Assembly (NCBI GenBank): GCA_965205725.1
Contig: OZ242189.1
Span: 3,224,001 to 3,288,000 of the forward strand
Direction of reading: 5' to 3'
DNA: 64,000 nucleotides
DNA from: G965205725 sp965205725
Lineage (GTDB): Bacteria > Pseudomonadota > Gammaproteobacteria > Pseudomonadales > Halieaceae
The notes under the pieces are model-generated. The model was not told the DNA's origin and did no database searches. It saw nothing but the letters and a program-made list of their open reading frames with translations. This document shows, piece after piece, positions 1 to 7,735 of the stretch. How positions within the stretch are numbered: position 1 is the first letter of the stretch; every line of letters begins with the position of its first letter. A program made the translations under genes and the position numbers.

Positions 1-603
1 CGGGTCGAAGCGGGTTTGTTTGATAAATGCTTCGGCAATTGCGTTGGCGACAGCATCTTGTACTGCCAGCCAACCGGCTCCGGGTATGGGTATCACCTGC
101 TGGCGTTGGGCGTGGCCGCCGGTGGTCTCAATGTGAGTCAGCAGCGCTTGATGCAGTTGCAACTCCAGGTGATTGCAATGGCGTTGCAGCGGTCTGCTGG
201 CGCTGGCAGTTACGGCGCGATCAACGAGCCCAACCACGTCGAATTCGCACTGCTCCACGACGCCCAATAGCAGCGATAACTGCTCACTTTGCAAGCTGCC
301 AGGAACTGCCAATATTAGTTGGTCCGGGGCTTGCGCCAGGTGGTGAATGTTTTGCAGGTGGCCGTGTACCAGATCAGCGCTGTGGCGGCCCGGCCCGAAA
401 TTGGGTTGCAGAGGGTCAGTACTGAGTTGCCACCAAAAGCGATGATTTATAGTGCGTGGATGCAGGCGTGCCTGGGCGCAGGCGTCACTGCCAAAGCGGT
501 AGTTTTTTCCATCCAGTAGTGCGTAGCCGGGACTGACCAGGCGCAATTCATCTTGTTCCCAAAGGCTCAGCCCGCAGTCGTTAATGTCGAGAACGAATGC
601 CAT
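1..603 (-). CDS. Actin/Hsp70-like ATPase, N-terminal part (cut by window edge)
   Basis: The reading frame starts at ATG 603-601 and stays open to the left edge, giving 201 N-terminal residues. The start resembles the phosphate-1 loop of the actin/Hsp70 ATPase fold (MAFVLDINDCGLSLW). It is followed by 'YRFGSDACAQARLHP', a beta strand ending in 'ILAVPGSLQ', and 'VGLVDRAVTAS', which sits where Hsp70-like proteins have their glutamate/alanine-rich phosphate-2 region. No signal peptide or membrane segment is visible, so a cytosolic location is inferred. The start codon overlaps the stop of the upstream channel gene by one base (TAATG), which argues for translational coupling. The assignment to the Hsp70-like superfamily rests on overall pattern only; the nucleotide-binding residues further downstream lie outside the window. 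It could supply ATP-dependent assembly or regulation to the envelope gene set upstream of it. Confidence 0.6.
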   Translation of the reverse strand, partial: MAFVLDINDCGLSLWEQDELRLVSPGYALLDGKNYRFGSDACAQARLHPRTINHRFWWQLSTDPLQPNFGPGRHSADLVHGHLQNIHHLAQAPDQLILAVPGSLQSEQLSLLLGVVEQCEFDVVGLVDRAVTASASRPLQRHCNHLELQLHQALLTHIETTGGHAQRQQVIPIPGAGWLAVQDAVANAIAEAFIKQTRFDP

Positions 604-1400
604 TAGTGACCCACCAGATGGCGCATCAGCCGCTTGTCACAATAGCGCTGACAGTCGAGTACCAATCTTTCCTGTGATAGTTGCAATTGATGCAAACAAA
701 ACATGATGATGATGCTGAGTACCAGTGCAACGAAGGTGCTATTGAACGCAACGCCCAGGCTGACCGTGACACCACTGATGTCGCCCTCCACCGCCTTGTA
801 GGCTTGCCCGAGGGCGTCGCCGATGCCGCGCACAGTGCCGATAAACCCGATGGAGGGGATTGCCCAGGCGATGTATCGCACCATTGAGAGCTCTGAATCC
901 AGTCGCTCTGATTCGCTGTCACACTGTTCTTTGATGGTATTGGAGACCGCTGGAATACTGGAGGTGGTCGCAAAACGCTGGAGGGCGGCCATTAATGTTC
1001 GCGGTAACAGAAACTCCTGAGTGTGATGATTCAGGGCCTCCAGTGAGCGGCTGTACTCGCGTGCATCCTGCGGCAAGATGCTGGTGCCCTCGGGTACTTC
1101 CAGCAGGCGCTGTTCCAATAGCTGTTGTTCTTCCAGAGTGCGGCGGCCTTTGTAGCCCATGATCGCCAGGGCCCAGATCAATAATATGAAACAGGCTTCC
1201 TGTTCAAAATCCCGAATCACCACGTAAATGGAACGGTCGGGCACAAAGTCCTCCGCGACGGCCTGCAATACTGCCTGCTGTTGCAGGATGGCGTCGGCAT
1301 TGGGCCTGATCAGCCCGACGTAGATGGCGTGGACTAGTATGATGGTGGTCAAAAGCGCGAATAACTGGTAGAGAAATTCCGCAGACAGTTTTAGTTTCAT
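603..1400 (-). CDS. MotA/TolQ/ExbB-family proton channel subunit
   Basis: A 265-residue inner-membrane protein with four hydrophobic segments at about residues 8-30, 66-84, 172-195 and 208-235. The third segment contains 'IPSIGFIGTVRGIGDAL', the hallmark of the MotA/TolQ/ExbB channel family, and the fourth is the small-residue-rich helix lining the pore. Members use proton flow to drive a partner (ExbD/TolR or MotB) that acts in the periplasm. No ExbD/TolR-like partner is visible in the window; it could lie left of position 1. The long cytosolic loop between helices 2 and 3 (about 90 residues) is family-typical. The gene lies 8 bp after a small exported-protein gene and overlaps the Hsp70-like gene by one base. 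Known: family role in energy transduction. Inferred: that it powers the products of this cluster. Confidence 0.85.
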   Translation of the reverse strand: MKLKLSAEFLYQLFALLTTIILVHAIYVGLIRPNADAILQQQAVLQAVAEDFVPDRSIYVVIRDFEQEACFILLIWALAIMGYKGRRTLEEQQLLEQRLLEVPEGTSILPQDAREYSRSLEALNHHTQEFLLPRTLMAALQRFATTSSIPAVSNTIKEQCDSESERLDSELSMVRYIAWAIPSIGFIGTVRGIGDALGQAYKAVEGDISGVTVSLGVAFNSTFVALVLSIIIMFCLHQLQLSQERLVLDCQRYCDKRLMRHLVGH

Positions 1401-1408
1401 AGGGGTTC

Positions 1409-1627
1409 CTAGATATCCACCGGGAAAGAGACCGACAGGTCCTCCGAGATTTGTTCTGAAGCCTGATAGCTGTCAGGCTCCCTGGGCGGAGCCGTCTCGA
1501 TATCGGCTTCTATATTTTTTTCGGCGTTGTTCGGGTGCTGTGGCTCAGGCAGAGCTTCCTGTTCCTGGGCGAAACTCTGCCCGGCTGCCAGCGACAACAA
1601 CAGAGTGAGTAAGCTGGCCGCGAACAC
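1409..1627 (-). CDS. Small exported acidic protein of unknown function
   Basis: A 72-residue product starting at GTG 1627-1625, overlapping the TAG stop of the PEGA/FGE gene by one base (TAGTG). Residues 1-20 form a signal peptide (FAASLLTLLLSLAAGQSFA, probable cleavage after the second Ala). The mature part is about 50 residues, rich in Glu, Pro and Asp, with no cysteine and no recognisable domain. It has no lipobox, so a soluble periplasmic peptide is inferred. Its size and position between the PEGA/FGE gene and the TolQ-like gene suggest an accessory part of the same machine. I do not recognise a family. Confidence 0.6.
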   Translation of the reverse strand: MFAASLLTLLLSLAAGQSFAQEQEALPEPQHPNNAEKNIEADIETAPPREPDSYQASEQISEDLSVSFPVDI

Positions 1628-3690
1628 TACCGCGCCTCCGCGTAACGGGCTATGCGAAAGCCTACGTCATCGCGGCCGGCATTCCCATAATCTCTGAAGG
1701 ACAGCCGCAGCTCGGTCACGGTGCCGTGGGCCCAACTTGCACCCCGGATAACGTGGTTGTTGCCAGTTTGCGCGCCGAGCGGATCAATGTCTACTGAACC
1801 GCGGGTATCGGCGAGGCTATAGATGTCGTTGACCCATTCGGCGACATTGCCGCCCATGTCGTAGACGCCGTGATAGTTTGCGCTAAACGACGCGGTAGGC
1901 GCGCTCACGATTTGGCCGTCGTTATAGCCGTTGACGGTGCGGCCAGTGATATAAGCGCTGCTGTGATCGGCGTAGTTCTCCAGTACCTCGGTGGGTGGAT
2001 AGTCTTCGCCCCAGGGATATTTCAGCAAGGTGTCGCCGCGGGTGCGCGCAATCCAGGCCCACTCTGCTTCGCTGGGTAGCCGGTAGCCGTGAGAATCGTG
2101 GTTAAATCCGCTCACTTCACCGTTATGCACCCGGTAGAAAGGGGGTAGTTTTTCCATTTCTGACAGCCAGTTGCAATAGAGTGCGGCAGCGTTCCAGTTC
2201 ACAGATACAACCGGCTGGCGAGCGCGATTGAGGCTGTTGCCCTCGATTCGCCCCGAGTTGTGATCTTGTCGAAACTTGCGGAATTCGGCATTGCTTACTT
2301 CCCGGTGGCTAAAATAGAACATGCGGGTCAGCGACACCGGGTGTAAAACTTCATTGGCGCGGCGGCCCGGTTCCCTGCGGGACGCCCCCATGGTGAATTC
2401 TCCCAGGCCGTTGGCTGCCGGGCTAAACAGACTGAGTATCTGCCCGCCTTTTGAGCTGTATTCTGGTTTGAGTGCGGCCAGTCTCGCGTCTTTTTCGGTT
2501 ATCAATTTGACGCTGATGATTTGTCCCAGGCCGCCGCGCGGGGTGAAGCGTTGCCTGTGGCTGCGAAAACCATCCCGCCGTATTTCCAGTGACTGTTCGA
2601 AAGCGGGCAGTGACAAGGTGCGGGTACCGCTGCCCTGGCTGGCGCCGTTGACGAAAATTTCAGCGTCCTCGGGGAGTACCTGTACCAGTACCTCACCGAA
2701 CTGTGGCTTCAGTTTAACGCGCATATCGCGCTGCTCTTCAGGGTCAAGACTGACGCTGCGATTCGCGCTGCTGTGACCGGGTTTGAAGACGGCAATGCGG
2801 TGGTTGTCGGCAGGACTCAGTTCGAGAGAAATAGGCGTTTGGCCGCGGTATTCGCCATCGACCGTCACGCTGGCCTTATTCGGTTGGCTGCTCAGATTGA
2901 GAATGCCGTCAGCGGGTTCCAGCACGATGGGTTGTAAATTTTGATGTACACCAGCGCTGACGCTGAGCGATTGCTGCCAGGGACGATAGCGCGGTAAACG
3001 CAATTCAATCTGGTGGTCTCCCTGCAGGATTTCCAATAGAGCCGGGGTGTTGGCAAGTGCCTCGCCGTCCAGGTAAATTGTCGCGCCGACGGGTTCGCTA
3101 CTGATGGCAATATTGGCCCAGGCAGGCTCCAGGGACAGGTCGAAGTGCTGGTTTTGGCCCATGCCAGTGACATCGATGTCTTGTCGGTAGGGCAGATAGC
3201 GCGTTGCCAACACCCGCAATTCGTGCGATCCGGCTTTTACCGATAGGTTCGCCAGCGGTGTTTTGCCCAGCATTTCATTGTCGATGATGATGCCTGCACC
3301 AGCGGGATTGCTTGCGAAGCTGAGCTTGCCGGGCAAGCGTTTCAGTTTGTAGTGAAACTGTTGCCGGTCAGCGCTGCCGACGGTGAGACTCTGCCTGAGC
3401 GGGTGATGCCCTTCGGCCTGCACCTGCAAGTCGTAGTCGCCAGCGCGTAACAAGTAGCGGTTGCCCACCAGTAGCTGTAAGCCACCGTCGATATCCAATT
3501 CGACCTCGGCTGGCTCAAAGCTCAATAGCACGGACTGCGCGGTGAATAAAAACCACAGGGCGAGCACGAAGCAGAGCAGGGCCGTGCCAACAACAAGTTG
3601 CAGGGGTTTCATCACCTGCTTTTTTGGCCCCTTGTCGCTGTCCAGGGGGGTGAAGCTGGCGGGCTTAATGACTGGCTCGTGATCTTGCAT
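1627..3690 (-). CDS. PEGA-repeat membrane protein with FGE-like (SUMF1-fold) C-terminal domain
   Basis: 687 residues. A short cytosolic N-terminus is followed by one membrane helix at about residues 30-52. Then come roughly five PEGA-type repeats (about 55-410), each with a strand pattern such as 'GATIYLDGEALANTP' or 'ASVTVDGEYRGQTP'. The C-terminus (about 420-680) is a formylglycine-generating-enzyme/sulfatase-modifying domain with 'HREVSNAEFRKF', 'PVVSVNWNAAALYCNWLS', 'YRLPSEAEWAWIAR', 'DMGGNVAEWVND' and 'VIRGASW'. In true FGEs two cysteines follow the RGGS motif; here the stretch reads RGASWAHGTVTELR with none, so oxidase activity is unlikely and a binding or structural role is inferred. 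The gene abuts the TPR gene with no spacer (TGA then ATG). The topology places the repeats and FGE-like domain in the periplasm. Confidence 0.8.
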   Translation of the reverse strand: MQDHEPVIKPASFTPLDSDKGPKKQVMKPLQLVVGTALLCFVLALWFLFTAQSVLLSFEPAEVELDIDGGLQLLVGNRYLLRAGDYDLQVQAEGHHPLRQSLTVGSADRQQFHYKLKRLPGKLSFASNPAGAGIIIDNEMLGKTPLANLSVKAGSHELRVLATRYLPYRQDIDVTGMGQNQHFDLSLEPAWANIAISSEPVGATIYLDGEALANTPALLEILQGDHQIELRLPRYRPWQQSLSVSAGVHQNLQPIVLEPADGILNLSSQPNKASVTVDGEYRGQTPISLELSPADNHRIAVFKPGHSSANRSVSLDPEEQRDMRVKLKPQFGEVLVQVLPEDAEIFVNGASQGSGTRTLSLPAFEQSLEIRRDGFRSHRQRFTPRGGLGQIISVKLITEKDARLAALKPEYSSKGGQILSLFSPAANGLGEFTMGASRREPGRRANEVLHPVSLTRMFYFSHREVSNAEFRKFRQDHNSGRIEGNSLNRARQPVVSVNWNAAALYCNWLSEMEKLPPFYRVHNGEVSGFNHDSHGYRLPSEAEWAWIARTRGDTLLKYPWGEDYPPTEVLENYADHSSAYITGRTVNGYNDGQIVSAPTASFSANYHGVYDMGGNVAEWVNDIYSLADTRGSVDIDPLGAQTGNNHVIRGASWAHGTVTELRLSFRDYGNAGRDDVGFRIARYAEAR

Positions 3691-5223
3691 TCAGATCGGT
3701 TCCGTGCAACTGATTTCGATGACAGGGTTAGGTTTGTCGGGGGCGACAGTAAATTCTTTGCGCACGTCCCTGTATCCGATGCGGGCACCAACAGCGGTAT
3801 AGGTGCCGGGTTTCAGCTCAAGCTGATGGTGGCGGAACTGGCCCAGTTTGGCTACTTTATAGACAGTGACCTGGGTCATCTCGTCAGACTGTAGCAACAC
3901 TGATACAGGCGTTCTGGCAATACTGAGAATTTTCAGAATGCGTGCGAGTTGCTGTTCAAGCCGGGGGCCTTTCTGGTCGATACCCGAGCTCTCGCGCCAG
4001 CTTGTTTGGGCCGCGTTATAGACGGTGTCTTCAGACAGCCGTGCGGGCTGATCAATAATCTGTTGCAGACGCCTGTCCAGGTCTGCACGCGCTTTGCTGC
4101 GTATCAAACCGGAGCGGGCGAATACGACTGTTTCGTCAATATTGAGTATGGACTGGTAGTGAGCAATGGCTTGCAGCCAGCTCTCCCGTTTTTCAGCGGC
4201 AGCAGCTTTGACGGTATAACTGTCAATTTGCGAGCGTGTGCGGGCAGTGCGGGCCTGCTCCAATGCGCCCTGTGTTTCCTGAGCGTCAGGCATAATGCGA
4301 CGAGCAGCGAGAAATTTGTTTTCGGCTGTAGCATAGTTGCCGTTATCCAGCGCCTCATAACCAGCCGTCATGGCAGCATTAAAATCCCGTTTTGTGATAT
4401 CGCGGCGAACCTCGATCAACTCAGCTTGCACGGGTTGGTGTTCAGGGTCCAGTGCCGCGGCCTCGGCAAGCAGCTTTTCCGCATGGTCGAGGTTGTTATT
4501 GGCCCTGGCCCGCCCGGCTTGTGCTTGCAGCCCCAGGGTTTGTTCCAGGTTCATGGCGCGACCGAGCGCGTGGGCCACTGCGCCACTATCCGCTTGAATC
4601 AACCGGGCCAGCTCCAGCTCATGTAATGCCAGCTCAGCATTATTCGTCTGTAGGGCCTCAAGCCCTTGCTGCAAGTGTTTTTCGAATACCGCAGGTACCG
4701 CCACGGCAATGCTCAGCATGGCATCCAGACCTCGCTGGTAAGATTCGGTCGCAGCGAGAAATTCCTGCTGCCGATAGAGCTCATCACCCGTGTTTGCCAG
4801 GGCGGCAGCGGCGGCGAATTCTTGCTGCGCCCACTGCTCGACCCCCAGTTCTTGCAGATCAAATTGTTGCGTCAGCAGCAGTGCCAGCACGTCCTGGGCG
4901 GTTTTGCGCTGGCGTTGTAGCTGTGCGTCTGACCAGGGCGATATCTGTGTGCGGGGCAGTTTTTTGCTGTTGGTCGCGGCAGGCTGCGCCAGTTCAAGCT
5001 CTGGTTCTGATACAAGGTTGGGTAGCCACAGAAAAACTCCGGCGGCTACAACGACGAGCCCAGCCAGGGCTGCGCTGATCAAACGCTGCGATGGTTGCGC
5101 TACCGCCGCGCCTGTCTGCTCAACTTGCACAGCAGGGGCGCTGTGAACAGAGGCTGGTTGTTCCTGTTTCGCCGTATCCAGGTCGAAGTGGGTTGGTTCC
5201 AGTTTTTGATTGTGATCGTTCAT
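3691..5223 (-). CDS. TPR-type helical-repeat membrane protein
   Basis: 510 residues from ATG 5223; the frame stays open upstream, but earlier starts would overlap the preceding gene by more than 70 bp. An Ala/Gln-rich cytosolic tail of about 47 residues leads into a membrane helix (about 48-68, 'LISAALAGLVVVAAGVFLWL'). A long alpha-helical periplasmic region follows with TPR-like helix pairs ('LANTGDELYRQQEFLAATESYQRGLDAML', 'AGYEALDNGNYATAENKFLAARRI' in register), rich in Ala, Leu and Gln. The last 60 residues ('VTVYKVAKLGQFRHHQLELK', 'PGTYTAVGARIGYRDVRKEF') look like a single PEGA-type beta domain, matching the repeats of the adjacent gene. The start lies 14 bp after the lipoprotein stop. 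A scaffold that docks with the PEGA/FGE protein is inferred; no enzyme motif is seen. Confidence 0.75.
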   Translation of the reverse strand: MNDHNQKLEPTHFDLDTAKQEQPASVHSAPAVQVEQTGAAVAQPSQRLISAALAGLVVVAAGVFLWLPNLVSEPELELAQPAATNSKKLPRTQISPWSDAQLQRQRKTAQDVLALLLTQQFDLQELGVEQWAQQEFAAAAALANTGDELYRQQEFLAATESYQRGLDAMLSIAVAVPAVFEKHLQQGLEALQTNNAELALHELELARLIQADSGAVAHALGRAMNLEQTLGLQAQAGRARANNNLDHAEKLLAEAAALDPEHQPVQAELIEVRRDITKRDFNAAMTAGYEALDNGNYATAENKFLAARRIMPDAQETQGALEQARTARTRSQIDSYTVKAAAAEKRESWLQAIAHYQSILNIDETVVFARSGLIRSKARADLDRRLQQIIDQPARLSEDTVYNAAQTSWRESSGIDQKGPRLEQQLARILKILSIARTPVSVLLQSDEMTQVTVYKVAKLGQFRHHQLELKPGTYTAVGARIGYRDVRKEFTVAPDKPNPVIEISCTEPI

Positions 5224-5237
5224 GGGTGGAGTGTGGC

Positions 5238-6434
5238 TCAGGTTTCTCCGCCCGCTTGAAGGTCGATTGGCTCGCCCACTTCGGCTGCATAAATCTGCCG
5301 CAGTAGTTCCCGCCACTGCTGGTATTGGTCTTCAACCGTGCCAGTCAGGGTGATGGTGCGATCTTCGAGCTCGATGATTTGCGGGGCAATTTCAGCTTCC
5401 AGGGACAAGCCTAATTCCTCCAGTGCCTGTACATGGATTTCTGCTTCGGTTCGAGCGTCAATACCCCCTTTGAAGACTGAGCCGCCGCCCAGAATGGCCA
5501 CGTTCCCCGCCGTGCGCGTGGCGCTGTCACTGCTGCCCTGAGCCGCGATACCAGCCATCACCAGGGCTGCACCGGCGATTAGTTTGCGGATAGACTCGGC
5601 CTTGAGTTCTTGCAGTGCAATGGCCTCTTCGTAGCTGAGTTTGCGCCACTCTTGATAGGGGTTTGACATCTGTTCGTTAAACGAGGCGTAGTATTCCTGC
5701 AAGGTATCGATGAACAAGTCGTCTCGCTTGCGGATTTTGCGAACTCTGGACAACATGGGGTCGGCTGCTGCGGGGAGTCGCTGAATACTGTAGTTGCCCT
5801 TGTCGTCGTTGGCGAGGTGACCATCAAAGGCGTCCGCTGACATGCTGCGGGCGAAACGAAGTTCGTTGACCAGGCGAATATTGGCGAGTTGTTCCGACGA
5901 TAAGCTGCTGCGTGCTTTCAGCAGATCATTGGCAATGCGGTTGTAGATGGCCTGAAACGGGTCGATATCGACGCGGGTGGTTGCGCTATAGCTGTAGCGG
6001 CTGGCCTTGCTGCGGTAGTTCTTGTCCAGCCATATCTGGCCGGTGGCGTCCCGAGCGACAATGTTCAACTCCAGTTCTTCACCGTGGGAATGTACGATGG
6101 TGCCGTTCACCAGTACGTCCATGGCTTGCCGGTTATTGGGTACGACCCGCACCGCGCCCCAGGCGGCACTGCTCTGAATGGCCTCCAGCAGCAAATAGGG
6201 CATGTAGCGTGCTTCGGCACGCCGAACTTCCGGATAGAAAAACTCCTGTTCTGACTCCGCATCAAGTCCGGGATCAAATATCACAATACCGAGATCCAGC
6301 AACAGCTCCTCTGGAATGTTCTCCTGCGCGGTGTTCACAGAGGGTATGGAGGTGCTCTTAACTGTTTGATTCACGCAGCCTGCGGCCAGCGCGCACAGCG
6401 CCAGAACAATTAACGGGAGAAGGCGAGGCGTCAC
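5238..6434 (-). CDS. Lipoprotein of unknown function
   Basis: 398 residues from GTG 6434, which overlaps the preceding TGA stop (GTGA). A signal peptide ends in the lipobox LAAGC (Cys at residue 20); the residue after Cys is Val, not Asp, so outer-membrane sorting is expected. Residues about 70-150 ('AEARYMPYLLLEAIQSSAAWG', 'VLVNGTIVHSHGEELELNI' and 'ARDATGQIWLDKNYR' in sequence) resemble domains of outer-membrane-associated lipoproteins that sense or build oligomers, but I cannot name the family. The middle is helical with many charged residues ('RKIRKRDDLFIDTLQEYYA'). A Gly/Ala-rich helix follows at about residue 285, then a C-terminal helix. Position inside the overlapping gene set supports a structural role in the same envelope complex. 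Confidence 0.65.
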   Translation of the reverse strand: MTPRLLPLIVLALCALAAGCVNQTVKSTSIPSVNTAQENIPEELLLDLGIVIFDPGLDAESEQEFFYPEVRRAEARYMPYLLLEAIQSSAAWGAVRVVPNNRQAMDVLVNGTIVHSHGEELELNIVARDATGQIWLDKNYRSKASRYSYSATTRVDIDPFQAIYNRIANDLLKARSSLSSEQLANIRLVNELRFARSMSADAFDGHLANDDKGNYSIQRLPAAADPMLSRVRKIRKRDDLFIDTLQEYYASFNEQMSNPYQEWRKLSYEEAIALQELKAESIRKLIAGAALVMAGIAAQGSSDSATRTAGNVAILGGGSVFKGGIDARTEAEIHVQALEELGLSLEAEIAPQIIELEDRTITLTGTVEDQYQQWRELLRQIYAAEVGEPIDLQAGGET

Positions 6435-7735
6435 TTATCAATACCCTTATATTTGCGATATTCATCCCACAGTTTGTCCCGCAATTGCGGGTCTGTCTCG
6501 CGCATCGCTGCCTCGCGCAACTGGCGCGCAACTACATCGTCATCGTCGCCACTTGGGATGTCCTGCGGGGGAGGGTATACCGCCGTCTGGGCCGGAAATT
6601 TTCCATCGGGTTCTGTGCCCCGGGGTATTGGCCCGGCGCCACCCTGGCCGCCGCCTGAACCGCGCATGGGCGGCGCTTCACCGTAATCGCTATAGCCGCC
6701 ACCCGCGGGCTCTTCAGCGCTGCTGGTCGGCTCGCGGCCTTTAGCGGTGCGGCGAAGTATATCCCGCTCCGACAAGATCAGGTCGTCGAATTGGCCGGTA
6801 CTGTTTTCAAGTTCGGCATCGAGTATTGCTACCTGTTCAGCCGTTGTCATTGTGCCATTGTCGCTCGCCGTCGCGCCTCCTGCCGGGGAGCTGCCGCTGT
6901 TGCTGTTTGGTACACCGCTGCTGCCTCCAGCAATGCCACCCTGGTCGGGAAGACCAGAGCCGGGAAGACCAGAGCCGGGAAGACCAGAGCCGGGAAGACC
7001 AGAGCCGGGAAGACCAGAGCCGGGAAGACCAGAGCCGGGAAGACCAGAGCCGGGAAGACCAGAGCCGGGAAGACCAGAGCCGGGAAGACCAGAGCCGGGA
7101 AGACCAGAGCCGGGAAGACCAGAGCCGGGAAGACCAGAGCCGGGAAGACCAGAGCCGGGAAGACCAGAGCCGTCCTGGCCGGTATCTGCGCTACCTTGAG
7201 CCTGGCCCTCTCGCTCGCCTGAATCCGGGCCTGAGCCCTGCGCTGTTTGCGCGGCCTCTGCTGCGGCGTCCTCCATAGATTCTTCGAAATCTTCCAGGCT
7301 CATATCCAGAAGCTCCTCATTGCTGGAGCCGGGCATTGCAGCGTCGGAGTCCATGCCCACATCGCCCACATCGCCATTGGCTCTGCTGCTGGCTGATTCA
7401 GAACTGCCACCAGCAGTGGGTGATCCATCCTGGTCGCTACCGGGCAGACCATCTGCTGAGGGTGGCTGCCAGACATCGCCGCTTTGTCCCCCGCCTTGTT
7501 TACTGGAACCGGGCTGTGACCGAGACTCTGAGCCGCTCTCTGATGACTCTGAAGCGGAGGGTGAACTCTGGGGCTCTGATTCGCCGGGTGCAGAACCGCT
7601 GGGCGGAGCACTGCCTGGTGGCTGCGGTGAGGTGGGGTTGTTGGCCGGGCAGCCACTCAGCACGCTCATAATCAATGCTGCCAACACGCTCATCAGCAGG
7701 CCTGAACTCATTTTCCCTACGGTTTTAAAATGCAT
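6431..7735 (-). CDS. Low-complexity lipoprotein with GSGLP pentapeptide repeats
   Basis: 434 residues. The signal peptide ends in lipobox LSGC (Cys near residue 29), followed by a long disordered Ser/Gly/Pro/Glu-rich segment. In the middle lie 15 exact copies of a pentapeptide (Leu-Pro-Gly-Ser-Gly) encoded by 15 identical 15-bp units. The C-terminal third is richer in charged residues and ends in a short helix ('DDDDVVARQLREAAMRETD', 'PQLRDKLWDEYRKYKGIDK'). The start at 7735 overlaps the TPR/TonB gene by 11 bp; the GAGG sequence 5 bases upstream supports it. A flexible, possibly wall-spanning tether anchored by lipid is inferred from composition. Because the repeats are perfect and in frame, copy number is likely to vary between strains without breaking the frame. 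Confidence 0.7.
   Translation of the reverse strand: MHFKTVGKMSSGLLMSVLAALIMSVLSGCPANNPTSPQPPGSAPPSGSAPGESEPQSSPSASESSESGSESRSQPGSSKQGGGQSGDVWQPPSADGLPGSDQDGSPTAGGSSESASSRANGDVGDVGMDSDAAMPGSSNEELLDMSLEDFEESMEDAAAEAAQTAQGSGPDSGEREGQAQGSADTGQDGSGLPGSGLPGSGLPGSGLPGSGLPGSGLPGSGLPGSGLPGSGLPGSGLPGSGLPGSGLPGSGLPGSGLPGSGLPDQGGIAGGSSGVPNSNSGSSPAGGATASDNGTMTTAEQVAILDAELENSTGQFDDLILSERDILRRTAKGREPTSSAEEPAGGGYSDYGEAPPMRGSGGGQGGAGPIPRGTEPDGKFPAQTAVYPPPQDIPSGDDDDVVARQLREAAMRETDPQLRDKLWDEYRKYKGIDK
6946..7170 (-). repeat. 15 x 15-bp perfect tandem repeat inside a lipoprotein gene
   Basis: On the plus strand the unit is CGGGAAGACCAGAGC, repeated 15 times without a single mismatch over 225 bp. On the coding strand it specifies Gly-Ser-Gly-Leu-Pro units. 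The absence of even synonymous differences points to recent expansion or continuing homogenisation. Confidence 0.97.

Noticed and set aside
4452..5078. 208-codon open frame antisense to the TPR gene
   Set aside because: Pro/Arg/Ala-rich product without domain; it lies wholly opposite a convincing gene.
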